Source: Drosophila pseudoobscura (taxonomy: Eukaryota; Arthropoda; Insecta; Diptera; Drosophilidae). Taken from it: a DNA stretch of 64,000 bases. The notes beneath the pieces were generated by a model. The model worked only from the letters and a program-made list of their open reading frames with translations, had not been told where the DNA came from and searched no databases. The stretch is taken from the NCBI RefSeq assembly GCF_009870125.1, contig NC_046679.1, forward strand, positions 2,604,001-2,668,000, read 5' to 3'. Below are positions 26,673-38,018 of this stretch, one piece after another (positions within the stretch are counted from its first letter, which is position 1; each line of letters begins with the position of its first letter). The translations under genes were made by a program, and so were the position numbers.

Positions 26673-27019
26673 AATGAAATAAATATAATGTATAATTAAA
26701 TGAATTCTTATTTGGGACGGGTGGCCTTGGGTTCATTATGGAAATAGAACGCCAACGCCAACGCTAGGCTGTACCTTAACAGCTTGCTGGTCAGAGGGGA
26801 GAGAGGGGGAGGGAGTTTCCTCGCATCGCAGCAGACTCTGTGGCTCGACTTTAACTGTAAATGCGAAGAAGGTGGAAAGCACGGAATAGCCGAGGAACTG
26901 CGGTTGTTTTTGGGAGTGCCCTCTGACAGGATTTTTACTGTTATTCGAAGCCACTGTAGGCAGTCGCACAAGGCACTTTTGCTCATACAACAGTAGCATA
27001 AACAAACGAGTATCATTCC
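26673..27019. other. Non-repeat spacer downstream of the RGG gene
   Basis: The stretch 26700-27010 is GC-richer than the transposon flanks and does not resemble them. Overlapping open frames exist on both strands (about 70-110 codons) but none has recognisable motifs or splice support. I leave it unannotated. Confidence 0.3.
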
Positions 27020-27560
27020 AATTGCTCAATTCTTTATTCCGTCGAATATTCCCAGCTATATAGAACATTTAGCCATGCCCACATATTTTTATACGGTTGA
27101 TGAATCAATTTTCTACTTAACTGGCTTATTTTTAATACTTGCTTTTTTTGGATTTTGCTTAAAAAAAGGTTTTAGCGAAAAAGGTCAAACAAATGAAACG
27201 TAATAAAACGTAAGAGAAAAATCGTTCCAATTGTTAAATTTTTTTATTCCGTTGAATAATGCTGCCTAACTAAAACCATTAGCTCTGCCCACATAATTTT
27301 AGACCATTAATGAATAAATTTCCTACCTGATTGACTACTTTTAAGTACTCCTTTTTATTTTGTAGTGTAGAAAACAAGCTTTAAACAAAAAAGGTCAACA
27401 AAAAACAGTGGCAACGTAAGTGAGTATGGAATGCGCCGTAAGTGAGTATGAAATGTCACGTCAACAGGAGTTTGGGCGCAGGTATACCCTATTTTGTTGA
27501 TATATATGGAGAAACTGTTTTTCCAAGCTGTTTTTAATATAGAAATGATCTCAGATTGTT
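27020..27560. repeat. Dispersed repeat copies, related to those at 19.3-20.4 kb
   Basis: Two diverged copies are arranged in tandem: 'attctttattccgtcgaata' at 27029 and 'tttttattccgttgaataat' at about 27240. Each is followed by a '(ca)taattttagaccatta/tggttgatgaatcaa' block. The end (gtataccctattttgttgatatata, about 27482) matches 19770. 'acgtaagtgagtatggaatg' at 27413-27433 recurs at about 29480-29520. Confidence 0.6.
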
Positions 27561-27585
27561 TTGTTTTTGACATTAATGCATAAGA

Positions 27586-29220
27586 TATACACACTTGATC
27601 ATAATAATAGGTACACCTTGAAGCTTTTCATTAATAATTAGTTTTATCGTACTTTAAGTGTTGAAAACAAAATTTTGTTTGGTATGTTTTATTTGTCAAT
27701 GTATTGCAGTTCCGTGGCAAAAAAATGAAACAGGGAAACCGCCGAATAACAGAGCTTTAAGCGAAATTGCGAGTTGACATCACATTATGGCTGATCAAAA
27801 TAATAGGTACAGTGTCAGTAAATTTTGAATATCAAGTGAATAATTCGGAAATTCTTGACTTTTTGGCAAATTAAACATCCATTTCATTAAACAACAGTCT
27901 AAATATGAGCAAATAATTATTTTTTTCTTACAAGAATAGGCCGAATGTCTTATTGTACAGCCCAATTGGCTCTTAGTCTGAAAAAAGAAGGCCAATCTCT
28001 TCGGGCCATTGCCAAATTAATGAAAAGGTCCCATAATTTTGTTACAATGCTTTAAAAATTAAAACCTAGTCAGGAAACTCGCGGAAAGCCACAGAAAACA
28101 ACCATAACACTTGACCACTACATACTTTTCTTTGAGGAATAAGGACCCATTTAAGTCGTCAAAGGCTATTGCATCAGAAATTGCACTAGAAGTTAGTGCT
28201 CCAACGATCCGTAGACGGCTACAACAAGCCAGCCTTCCAAGGAGAATAGAAAGAAAGGTCCCACTTACGCGTCAAAAAAATCTAGCCATGGGGCAAACTT
28301 TTGCTAAAGATCATAAAGACTGCGCAGGATGCGCCGGAGAGAAAAAGTGGAGAAGCCTTTTATGGAGCGACGAAACTAAAATAAATTTATTAGGGAATGA
28401 ATGTGAAAGCAATGTAGGAAGCCCTAAACGAAAGAATTTTGATCCATGTTTCAAACAAAAAATTTCTCAAACATGGAGGTGCCAGCTAAAGACATGCGGC
28501 TGCTCATCCTGGTACGGCGTAGGTCCATTTTTCCTGACAACGAACAGAATGGACGCTGAGCAATACAAATCCAGATTGCAGACAGTTATGCTACCTTATG
28601 CTGAAGAAAAAATGAGTTTCCATTGGGTATTTAAGTAATATAACGACCCAAGGCACACATCTAAGCTTTTGACCAACTTTTTTGAGGACCAAACAATAGA
28701 CGTTTTAAAGTGGCTTCCTAAATTTTCCGACTTAAATCCAATCGAAAACTTGTGGGGAGATTTACGAAACAAAATTAGCTAAGTTTTCATTTTCAAATAA
28801 TCAAAAATTATGCGAGGGCGTCCAAAAATTGAGGTATGAGACACCTGCCAGACGCTTATTACAAGTACGCCAAAAATAATTACAAAGTTGACAAAAAATA
28901 AAGGTGGATACATCGGATATTAACTATAAATCCCATTTAGGCAACGAAAAAATAATAATAATCAGTTAAAAAACCTTTTTTCATAACAAAACTTGAAGTG
29001 TACCTATTATTTTGAGCAGCCTGACATTGACTCTGAAGTACAAATTGCTCTCTTTTCTTTTATAACATTATCCTATAATATAATAAAGTTTATTTTATTA
29101 AAAACAAATACTATTGGTATAATTGAGAACTAATTTTAAGTTTCAAATATTGAACACAACTGCTTTTTGTTATGTTAAAGTTTACGTAGATGTGTGTACC
29201 TATTATTAGTGTGCACATAT
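27586..29220 (+). mobile_element. Tc1-like transposon relic with direct repeats in both inverted ends (IR/DR type)
   Basis: The ends share an 'aataataggtac' core. It occurs at about 27603-27614 (outer left) and 27798-27810 (inner left), and in reverse complement at about 29000-29012 (inner right) and 29196-29210 (outer right). The span is about 1.63 kb. Inside, on the + strand, broken frames encode a Tc1-family transposase. Pieces seen are SSKAIASEIALEVSAPTIRR, a DNA-binding part; LLWSDETKINLLG at about 28360, with a catalytic Asp; YNDPRHTS at about 28640; and FSDLNPIENLWGDLRNKI at about 28725. Several stops and frameshifts make it inactive. Confidence 0.85.
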
Positions 29221-29560
29221 CTCGATCCCGATACCCATTCTTGGTTTCTATAAGAAGACCACTACCTTCAAAATATCGTTGAAATACTTTTATAACAGGG
29301 CCTGACTAGTTTTGGCCCTTAGATGACAAATATTCTCTCAATTCTATAACATCCATTTCCCGAGGGTATGCAAAATGTTGCTCAATCCGCGCCATGTTGG
29401 GGAACAATGCTGCTCAATTTCACGGCACATGAGTCTGGCCCATACAAATTGAATGTTGCCAGCAACATAAGACGTAAGAAAACGTAAGTGAGGATGGAAT
29501 GCGCCGTAAGTGAGTATGGAATGTAAGGGAAATTGTTGAGCTGAAAAGGACATTGTGGCG
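29221..29560. repeat. Dispersed repeat fragment, third cluster
   Basis: 'attctataacatccatttcc(c)gagggtatg' at 29339-29368 matches 19490 and 19945. 'aacgtaagtgagga/tatggaatgcgccgtaagtgagtatggaatg' (29478-29522) matches 27411-27452. This ends the transposon-rich island. Confidence 0.55.
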
Positions 29561-32500
29561 GGGGAAAAATCCCTCCACGAAGAGAGTATTTCCCATCAGA
29601 AAAGTCCCAAAAAAGAGAGCAGGAGGGACCTAAGCCCACTTTGGTCCCTATATTTCCTCTATATACTTTGCGGCTGGAACTCATGAAAATTTTAAGTTTG
29701 GCGCCTAAAAAAAGCTTTATAGAAAAGCTTTGCCGAGAACCGGCGTCGTTTATGAAACAAAGAAGATTATTTCACCCATTCCCGTTTGCCGGTTGTTGGA
29801 TGCTCTAAATAAACAATAATGGCAAAAACAGAAAGGGCGAAAACAAAAAACCAGAAATTCAAATTTGTACTCTTTTTCTTTGCCAGGCAGTCAGCTGTTC
29901 CACAAAATCAGCTGTGTCGTAGTAGTGTGTAGATGTAAAGATGTGCAATTGACATGTAGCACAAAATTAAGACATACTGAAAAATTAACAGAATTTTGAA
30001 TCTAACCATTTTTGTTATATGATTTCAACTATGCCGAAACATATTAAAAGTCAATAGTAACCTACTTCCATATTATTGTGTGCCCAAATTATTTTCTAAA
30101 TTTATGGAAAGTAAGGTAAATATTTAATAACTTGGAAAATTGTTACTCAAATTTCATATATGTATGTACATATATGCATAAGAAGTGTTTCACAGATATG
30201 TATTTATACCCCCCAATTGGCAGAGTTTTGCAATTTTGTACCCCGACCTCAAAAACTCCTTTTGTTTTTTGTTTTTGTTTTAACGTAACATTAGGTAATT
30301 TGTTTTTACATTTTGTCGTACGAAGGCCAGAATGGAAACTCCCATATTGAACTATCTAAAAAAAATGACAGAAAAACTATTAGCAATCATTCCTCTCCGG
30401 AAAATTAAAAAATGCTTTGGTTTTTTTTTTTAGTTACGACCACCACTTTATTTTCATTTTGTGTTTTTGTAAGTTTAGTTCATTTTCATTAAGTTTGCTC
30501 AAATCATGTTCGATTAAATTACAAAGTGCTTAAACCTAAAAGTATGTGTGTACGTATGTATGGACTAAAATGGTTAACAAAGTTTGGCAATCAGTTACAG
30601 TTAGTGGAAACGAATTCAAAGAACCCATGTAGGCGTAGTACAACCAAAACAACAATGGGAAATCGAATCAGTTTAAATATATATGCATGTATGTATGTAT
30701 GTATTTTTGTTTTTGGTTTTCTTATTCGATCATGCGTTGGCCGAGAAATTGTGGCTCAATGCGATTAGTAGAAATGCAACAACGTGTAAAACGGCCCAAA
30801 AAAGAGCCGCCACAACCAATAGAATATCACACCAAAAATGGCAGAGTACAACAAATCCAACAGATACAATAGATTATAATTATAATTATAATTAGTGAGA
30901 GTAGGTGAGTGTGTAAGTGTGTAAGAGTTTCTTCTTTGCTAAGGATAGAATGTGAGGGACGCGGACCTAACTAACTTGGTAGGGGACACGACACAGGTCC
31001 AGCTGCTGTTCCTGCTCCTGCTCCTGCTGCTGCTACTGCTGCTGTCGTCGTGCCGTGAGGCTGGGCTCTAGCTCGGTGCCTGTACAGAGTGCTCTCGCTG
31101 GTGTCCGGGGCGTGGGCTTTGGGTACAACATTCATAAAGTTTATCTACCTCAGCGCTACCTAAGTTGTCGTTGTCGTTTTGCTAGCTAACAAAAGTACAA
31201 TAACTGTGTATATATATGTATAAAATTACCAACAAATTCATAAATTATTGTTGTAATATGTTTAGAAAATAGTGTCCATATATCATCGTCATCGTCATCA
31301 TCATCGTCGTTATCATCTGTATCTTCACACTTATCATCTAATGCATTTGAAGAATTGACTACAATTAAATGGCAAAAGTGTGCCATAGTTTCTGATTTTC
31401 TTAAATGTATCCTTTTTAGATTTCATTTTTCTTTTCATTTCTTTTTTTTTTGTTTTTTTTGAGTTTCCATGTAATTACATACATTACACATACACATGCA
31501 ATACACAATAATCATTTAAATCGTAATTATGTTAAATGTAACTGGTAACATCATGCTAAATACAATATACCTCCATTATAGACAGATTCGTTTCCGTATC
31601 CCCTCCATCTCAACAGGCCATCCTGCCGCCTGTTGCCTGCCACCTGCCACCTGCCTCCTTATACGCATTTCAATTACAATTATCAGAGATTTGACGTCTA
31701 TAGCAAATACATAATTTTTTAAAAATTATTTGGAGGGAATATTCATGATTTTTTCAAATATCGTTTACATTGATCTTCTCTTATCAAAGTGTTTGAGCTT
31801 TCAGGAAAACATTACGCTTTTCCCATTTACATTTTCTCTTCATAGACTTTGCTATGCGATTGTAAGACTGGTACAAACAATGATTGAGTCGAAACGAACA
31901 AAATAAAGAGATTACGCGTATTTCGTTGAAGGAAATGCATTATATGTGCCGGTTGTTATTAAGTACAATGTTGTTAGGTACCAAAAAGTGTAAAGCAAAG
32001 TTAAAGTATTGCCGCGTTCAAATGAAAGCATGTAAAATCGTTTATATCTATTTTGATCATCAGTTTACAACCACGAAAACATTTAAGTTTACATTTACTC
32101 TTATGTATGTACATGTGTCAGATACACATTAATATTAGTACTGTATAAATACATACATACATATATCCTCTATGTGTGGGTGTATCTGTATCTGTATCTG
32201 CATCTGTATCTGCATCTGTGTCGGCATGTTGCGAGCTAGATAGATTTACATGCTACGTAGTACGTATTGTACAAATTACGTTCAACAAGAGGTTACAGCA
32301 TCTCAGCTAAATGCCATAAAGTAACAGTTTGTGTTTCTTTATAAAAGTGTATCATTGCATACTTATTACAGTTAAAACTTACATCGTAGATTTGTGTAGT
32401 TCTTGTATATATGGTACTTAATCATAGCAGGGTCGATCGGCCCGACCGCCAGCCGCGAGCCGCCCCCAATCGAGGATCAGGGGTCCGGCCCGGTCCGGTC

Positions 32501-35500
32501 CGGTCCTGTCGAGCCTCTCGATAATACTGAGCGGTAAAGTTTGTCTCGCAATGCGTTGCATATACAATATACATATAGGTATAGGCATAGATCATGATCG
32601 ATACTTTGTTCGGCACAAGAATGAGCGGGCTGAAGAATTCATCCAAAGCTGCGATCTCACAATTTCGTATTCTTTTATTACTCGTCAGTCTAAATACTCT
32701 GAGATGTCGCATGTGAAGCGTAGATGTTGTAGTGAAAGTTGTGCCTAACAGAAGATCCCCTAATTACTATATTACTATATATATATACTCGTAGATCACA
32801 TCATTATGCACTTGCACCTGCAATTGCACTTTCCGATGTTGCTTAAAATTTCCTCTTACTGGCTAAACAGGAATGCAAACTTGCACAGATATACATACAC
32901 AGTCGTGTATATATACCCATATATATATATATATATGTATATATATTGAATGTTTTCTCGATTCGTTTTAAATAAAATTGATATGTCTAATAGCTATTAT
33001 CAATCGTTTTCAATTTCAAAAGGTTTTTGTATTGTATTCGAAGTAATTCAGTTGCATTTTACGCTTTATATTTTTTGTTGTTGTTTGTTTGTTTTTTTGT
33101 TTGGTTTTCCCCCTGTTTTTCAGGTCTGACATACATACATATATGGTAGTTATATATGGTATTTGGTATATGGTATCTGTAAGTTGTACAAAATACACAT
33201 TTACATATACATGCAGTACTTATCTTGAATGGCAAAATTATTGATGAGTTGCACATTGAACTATTTAATGGCTTTGAGTTAGAATCAAATTTCGTATTAT
33301 TGATCACTTGAACTTGAGTTTTGAGCTAAAAAGAATTCGGTTATCCATCCATCAGATGCGCGTGGCATATCTTTTTGGCATGGCCTTTGGCTGTGGCCTT
33401 TGATTGGTATGTGGAATTGGGTTGACTAGGCTTATATACAGATTATACAGATTAATCGTACGTATAAGTATAAGTATTGCGTTAATACGGTTTACATTTA
33501 CATTCGCTTAATGAACAATCACAACGCAGAGTATTCGAATAAAGTGAGTGAGCAGAGCCACGAGCCGAGGCGAGGCGCGGCGAGGATCGTCGCGTCGCTG
33601 TAGCTGTAGCCGAGTTAATTCTTGAAATTAGATTCAGAGAAAAAGGTGAAAATAGCACAAGATACTTGTCACAGATTGTCTTTCTCGTTACTCGTTATGT
33701 TACTAGTATAGTAATAAATAAAAATGCAAAACGATCGTATGAAAAATGAAACAGTTGAAATCATTTAATTGGTAAACGATAAACATTTTTGCACAGTAAA
33801 CAAGGCTTAAAATGAAATAAAATATAAATATAAATAAATTTTGGCGAATAACCTATTGCATTTGACTAGATCTAGATGGTAGAACCAATACAAATATCTT
33901 CACGTTTATCGTCTGTTTGTCTTTAGGAAACTTTTTTGAAAAGCAACAAAGTGCACACACATCCAAACTTAAGCTAATTATGTATACGTCTAGATTTCAA
34001 CACTTACTTAAGGATAAACATTCATTTTGTTGGATACATACTTTATTTTATAATACTTAAGACTTACGCTTGAAGGCATTTTAGCATAGAACAGATCGAA
34101 ACGGAACAGAATAGAATAGAACAGAACAGAAGAGTTGAAACGGAAATCGAAATGGAAATGGAAACGGAAAATAGCAGAGACGTTATGGTGGATGCCATAC
34201 AAACAGATTATTGTACGTGAGAAAGTCTTTGAACGGCTTCGAAGAGCCCACAACAAACAGTTCTTGAAGGTGCTTTATGGTGGGTTGCTGTAGCTGTATC
34301 TCGTATCTATGTATATCCGCTTACACTTATTGTATATAACACCGAAAAATATCCAAGAACTATGTCATCCATTAACTAAATCTATGGTTATGGCTATGGT
34401 TACGGTTATGGTTATGGTTTACTAAGTATTACTAAGTCAGAGGGGGGGGGAAGCGAACACATGGCAAGGACAACCAACGCACCGGATGGCCATAGTTTGA
34501 GTAATTTGGAGTCAGGTCTGATTTATGTCTGTGATATTTACAACATCATATATAGAGTGGGTTTTTGTATACAGTGCGATAAGTAAATCTTACGCACACA
34601 ACTGGCAAAGTACAACCGTAAAAATTGCTAATAGTTTCTTCTCAATCTCATACTCATCTCTGGATCTGTCTCCGTCTCCGTCGGGATCTGTGGGAAGTCG
34701 TAGGTGTACGGGGGATAGGGTCGGGTCAGAAGATATTAGACTAAATACGAATATTTAATTTGGTTTTTGGTTTTTGGTTTTTAGCTTTGCATGCATTGGT
34801 TTACATTAAACTAGATTAATATACGCCATCGTCAATAATATACCACCCGGCGCGGCACGGCACGGCACGGCTCTGGTACTGGCCTCAAAAACGTTTGAAT
34901 CAATTGATCAATTTGTTGTAGTACATTAGCTCACTGTCCAAATGGAAAACGTGTGATTCTTGTTGTTGTTGTTGCTTCAAATTACTGGCAGATTTACTGT
35001 TGTACCATTTAATTGAATATAATTATATGTATGTATATAATTACTATGTATAACCTATGTCTATATAAAACTGTACTGTACTGTCTCTCTGTGTGTGCTT
35101 CCTGGGTGCTGAGGTAAGGATTTGGACTTGGACTTGGGTGGGAAACTTGATGTGGTAGAGGGGGCTGGGGAGCTTGGGAGCTTGGGGGATAAATCTAGAA
35201 ATATCAATAGTTTAATGTCTTTTATGCGTTTTGGAGAAATTTGAAAGTTATCTTTCCTTAAGGGGTATCCCTACGGGGGTATCTTATGTACAGTGCCTTA
35301 CAACCTAAAACATTGCGTTAAAATTAAAGTTAAAATTTTCCATAATTTCGATTTCATTGCATTAGATTTGTGTGTGTTTGTGTGTGTGTATGTGTAAGTG
35401 TTAAATTTTTTTTTCATTTTTAGCTAAAATCGTTTTTGATCTCACTCAATATCACTTGATTTCACTAGATTTTCTTATGGATTTTTGTTGTTGTTTGTTT

Positions 35501-36469
35501 TTTTTCTGTCGTTTTTTAAGCCATAGTTTAAGTACAGTAGTTTTGGGTTTCTTTAGGTAGTATGTATGTCTGTCTGTGTGTATGTCTGTGTGTATGTAAG
35601 TACGATCTAGGTAAAATTTCAACTACTTGGAGTTGCTGACTTGCGTCGTTAAAACTAGAACAACAATCATATATCGCATATATCGTAAGTCTAGGCATAT
35701 ATGCATATACTATACTCGCATGTATATATGTATGTATATATATAGAGATTCTCTTAGGGGCTACACCTTTATCGCTCTAGTAAAGTATCAGTGTAGTGTA
35801 GTGTGTTGCAACTATGTACGAGTATTTGGAGTAGAAAAAACTTGTAGTTAACAGTAATTATGCGCTAGTTAATCTGTTTATCATAGATTTGGATTGAGCT
35901 TTAGCTTTAGCCTCAGCCAGTAGTTCTTTCTGTTTTTTGCTTTCTGTTTTCCGTGTGTTTTAAAGTTATAGAGTTACAGTTACACCTACAGTCGAGTCGA
36001 GCAGAATAAACGCCTACTACGATATAAAAATACGGTAGGGTATATTAGAATTATCTCAACATAAATATTGCACTTGCCTACAATAGTTAATAACAATTCA
36101 ATTTGAACTTGTACCAATCATTGGCTAGACTTAAACCCTAGAGTGAGTCGAAAGTGTTTCCTACTTAGATGATATCTAGATAGAAAGAGAAGGTGTTTTT
36201 TTGTTTGGGTAGATAGATAGATAGATAGTTAGATAGATTCTACATAGATAGAGTAGACGTAGTTGGAGATAGACTGAAGGAGCGATTTGATTTGAATGGA
36301 GAAATGCCTTTAACTACTACATACAGATGACATTGATTTTTAGACTCAAATTCGTCTAAGAGTAAATTCTAACGCTGCTTGCTTAATGCGATTGTCAATC
36401 GATTTTTCATTTGTTAAATCTTTTAATTTTTTGGAAGTATTTCTTATTTCTGTTCCGATCTCCCGGTCT
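29561..36469 (-). other. AT-rich intergenic DNA and probable long 3' UTR of the zinc-finger/ELM2 gene
   Basis: No exon is supportable. From about 30.4 kb to the stop at 36470 the sequence is AT-rich with many UAUAUGUA-type stretches, short GC-rich islands (about 31000-31110, 32430-32520, 33545-33610, 34845-34875) and a TAGA run near 36210. The gene ending at 36470 is on the - strand, so its 3' UTR extends leftwards here. Extended 3' UTRs of several kb are common for neural and regulatory fly genes. The extent is inference. T-rich (A-rich on the gene strand) stretches are frequent but I cannot pick a single poly(A) site. Confidence 0.4.
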
Positions 36470-37984
36470 CTAAGACGACGTTGCGATCGCTGATGAGGCG
36501 GCTGTTGATGCTAATCCCGATGCCGTTCCTGTCGATGTGCCTGTCGATGTCCCTGTCCCAGTGACTGATCCTGTGATAATATTTGCTAGATTGCTCAGCT
36601 GCTGCTTTTGTTGCTGGTTTTTGGGCGACGGATCCGATTCCTGAACCCGATGCGTCTTCATATGAGCACTGCGACTCTTGACCTTATTGAAGACTCTGAC
36701 AGAGGGAGAGAGAAAAAGTCAGCCATGAGAGCATGTGTATTGCGATCATCGAGAGCTACAATCTCTACCAGCTAGAATGCACACTAAGTGGATATTTTGG
36801 ACATTTAGATATAATGAAGCACATAGAGTAGGCAGCGATTATCACAATTAACACAAGAGTATATGTAGTAGGGCATGCTTAGGTACGATAGATAGGGCGG
36901 ATAGCATGCGGAGATATGGAGATATTCTTCTGTCACTTTCACTTCCTCTTACTTAGCCTTGTGTGGAGTTAAAATTTGCTTTGTTGTTATCAATAACCAT
37001 GGAAAATAGAGAGTTCATGTTGATTGTTTTTAGGAACGAAACCGAAATCGAAACAAATAAAATTATTTAATAAATACATTTATACATATATTTGTAGGAA
37101 AAACAGAAGAGTTGAGAATTGAAAGTGGAGAGTTTGTTTGGTGTGCGCTTGAATGATGATAGCAGAAGTACACTAGACAGCCGCACTCGCCGCGGGCGGT
37201 GATCTCAATGCAACAAATTTGACCAAAATTCCAGATATACCAGATGTACGTAAACCAATTTCGTAAACACTAGTAGTAGTAGTAGTAGTAGTAGTAGTGG
37301 ATCAGAGATCACGTCCCAAGCGAGCGGTATACAATTTACAGAGGAAATGTAGCAATTGCTTAGAGGTGTCCCCAGTCCCAGAACAGCCCCGTGATTTGTT
37401 AGTTAGTATATTTACAAAAGATAAGATATCGAATGCAAGAGGCATTTAGCGCTGCTCTTAGGTACGTAATTGTATTGTACATATATCGAAACAATTGTAC
37501 ATCAAATCAGAGATCAGAGAACAGAGAACAGAGATCGAATCGAATGGAGTGGTGTGGTGTGGAGAACGGAAGAGGGGGTAATACCGAAATGAAACGTAAT
37601 GGAAGTGGAATGGTGGAAACGAAAGAGTGAAAATTGCTTACTTACCGGGCGATTTGCCAGCGTCTGCCTGGCGTCTTTAGTCGCGCTGTTTGTGTGAACT
37701 TGTGGATCTGATATCAGTTCCGGTTACATCTATTTGCGAGCTGTGACTCCTCGCTTTAAAATTGCAATTTCGATTTATTGTTTGTATTCGTAATTTGAAT
37801 TTTTGTTTGATCATGGAACAATACAATACAACAACAATAACAACAATTAATTAATCGCTTGATGAAAACTCTAACTAAATGGCAGAGAAGTCGGAAACTG
37901 ACATACGATAGAATGGAACTCAAGGCTTCATAATGTCTACAAACTCAAGGCCAAAAACTATACTCGTACGTAATCATAGATAGG

Positions 37985-38018
<34 letters not shown>

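Noticed and set aside
26707..27068. Open frames of 70-110 codons on both strands downstream of the RGG gene
   Set aside because: They have no motifs, splice support or codon signal that favours one frame. They partly overlap a dispersed repeat.
30971..31135. 54-residue - strand frame (MNVVPKAHAP start) in the 3' flank of the ELM2/SANT gene
   Set aside because: It is short, low complexity (Ala/Gly repeats from a CTGCTG tract) and without splice context. It is kept only as part of a GC-rich island.
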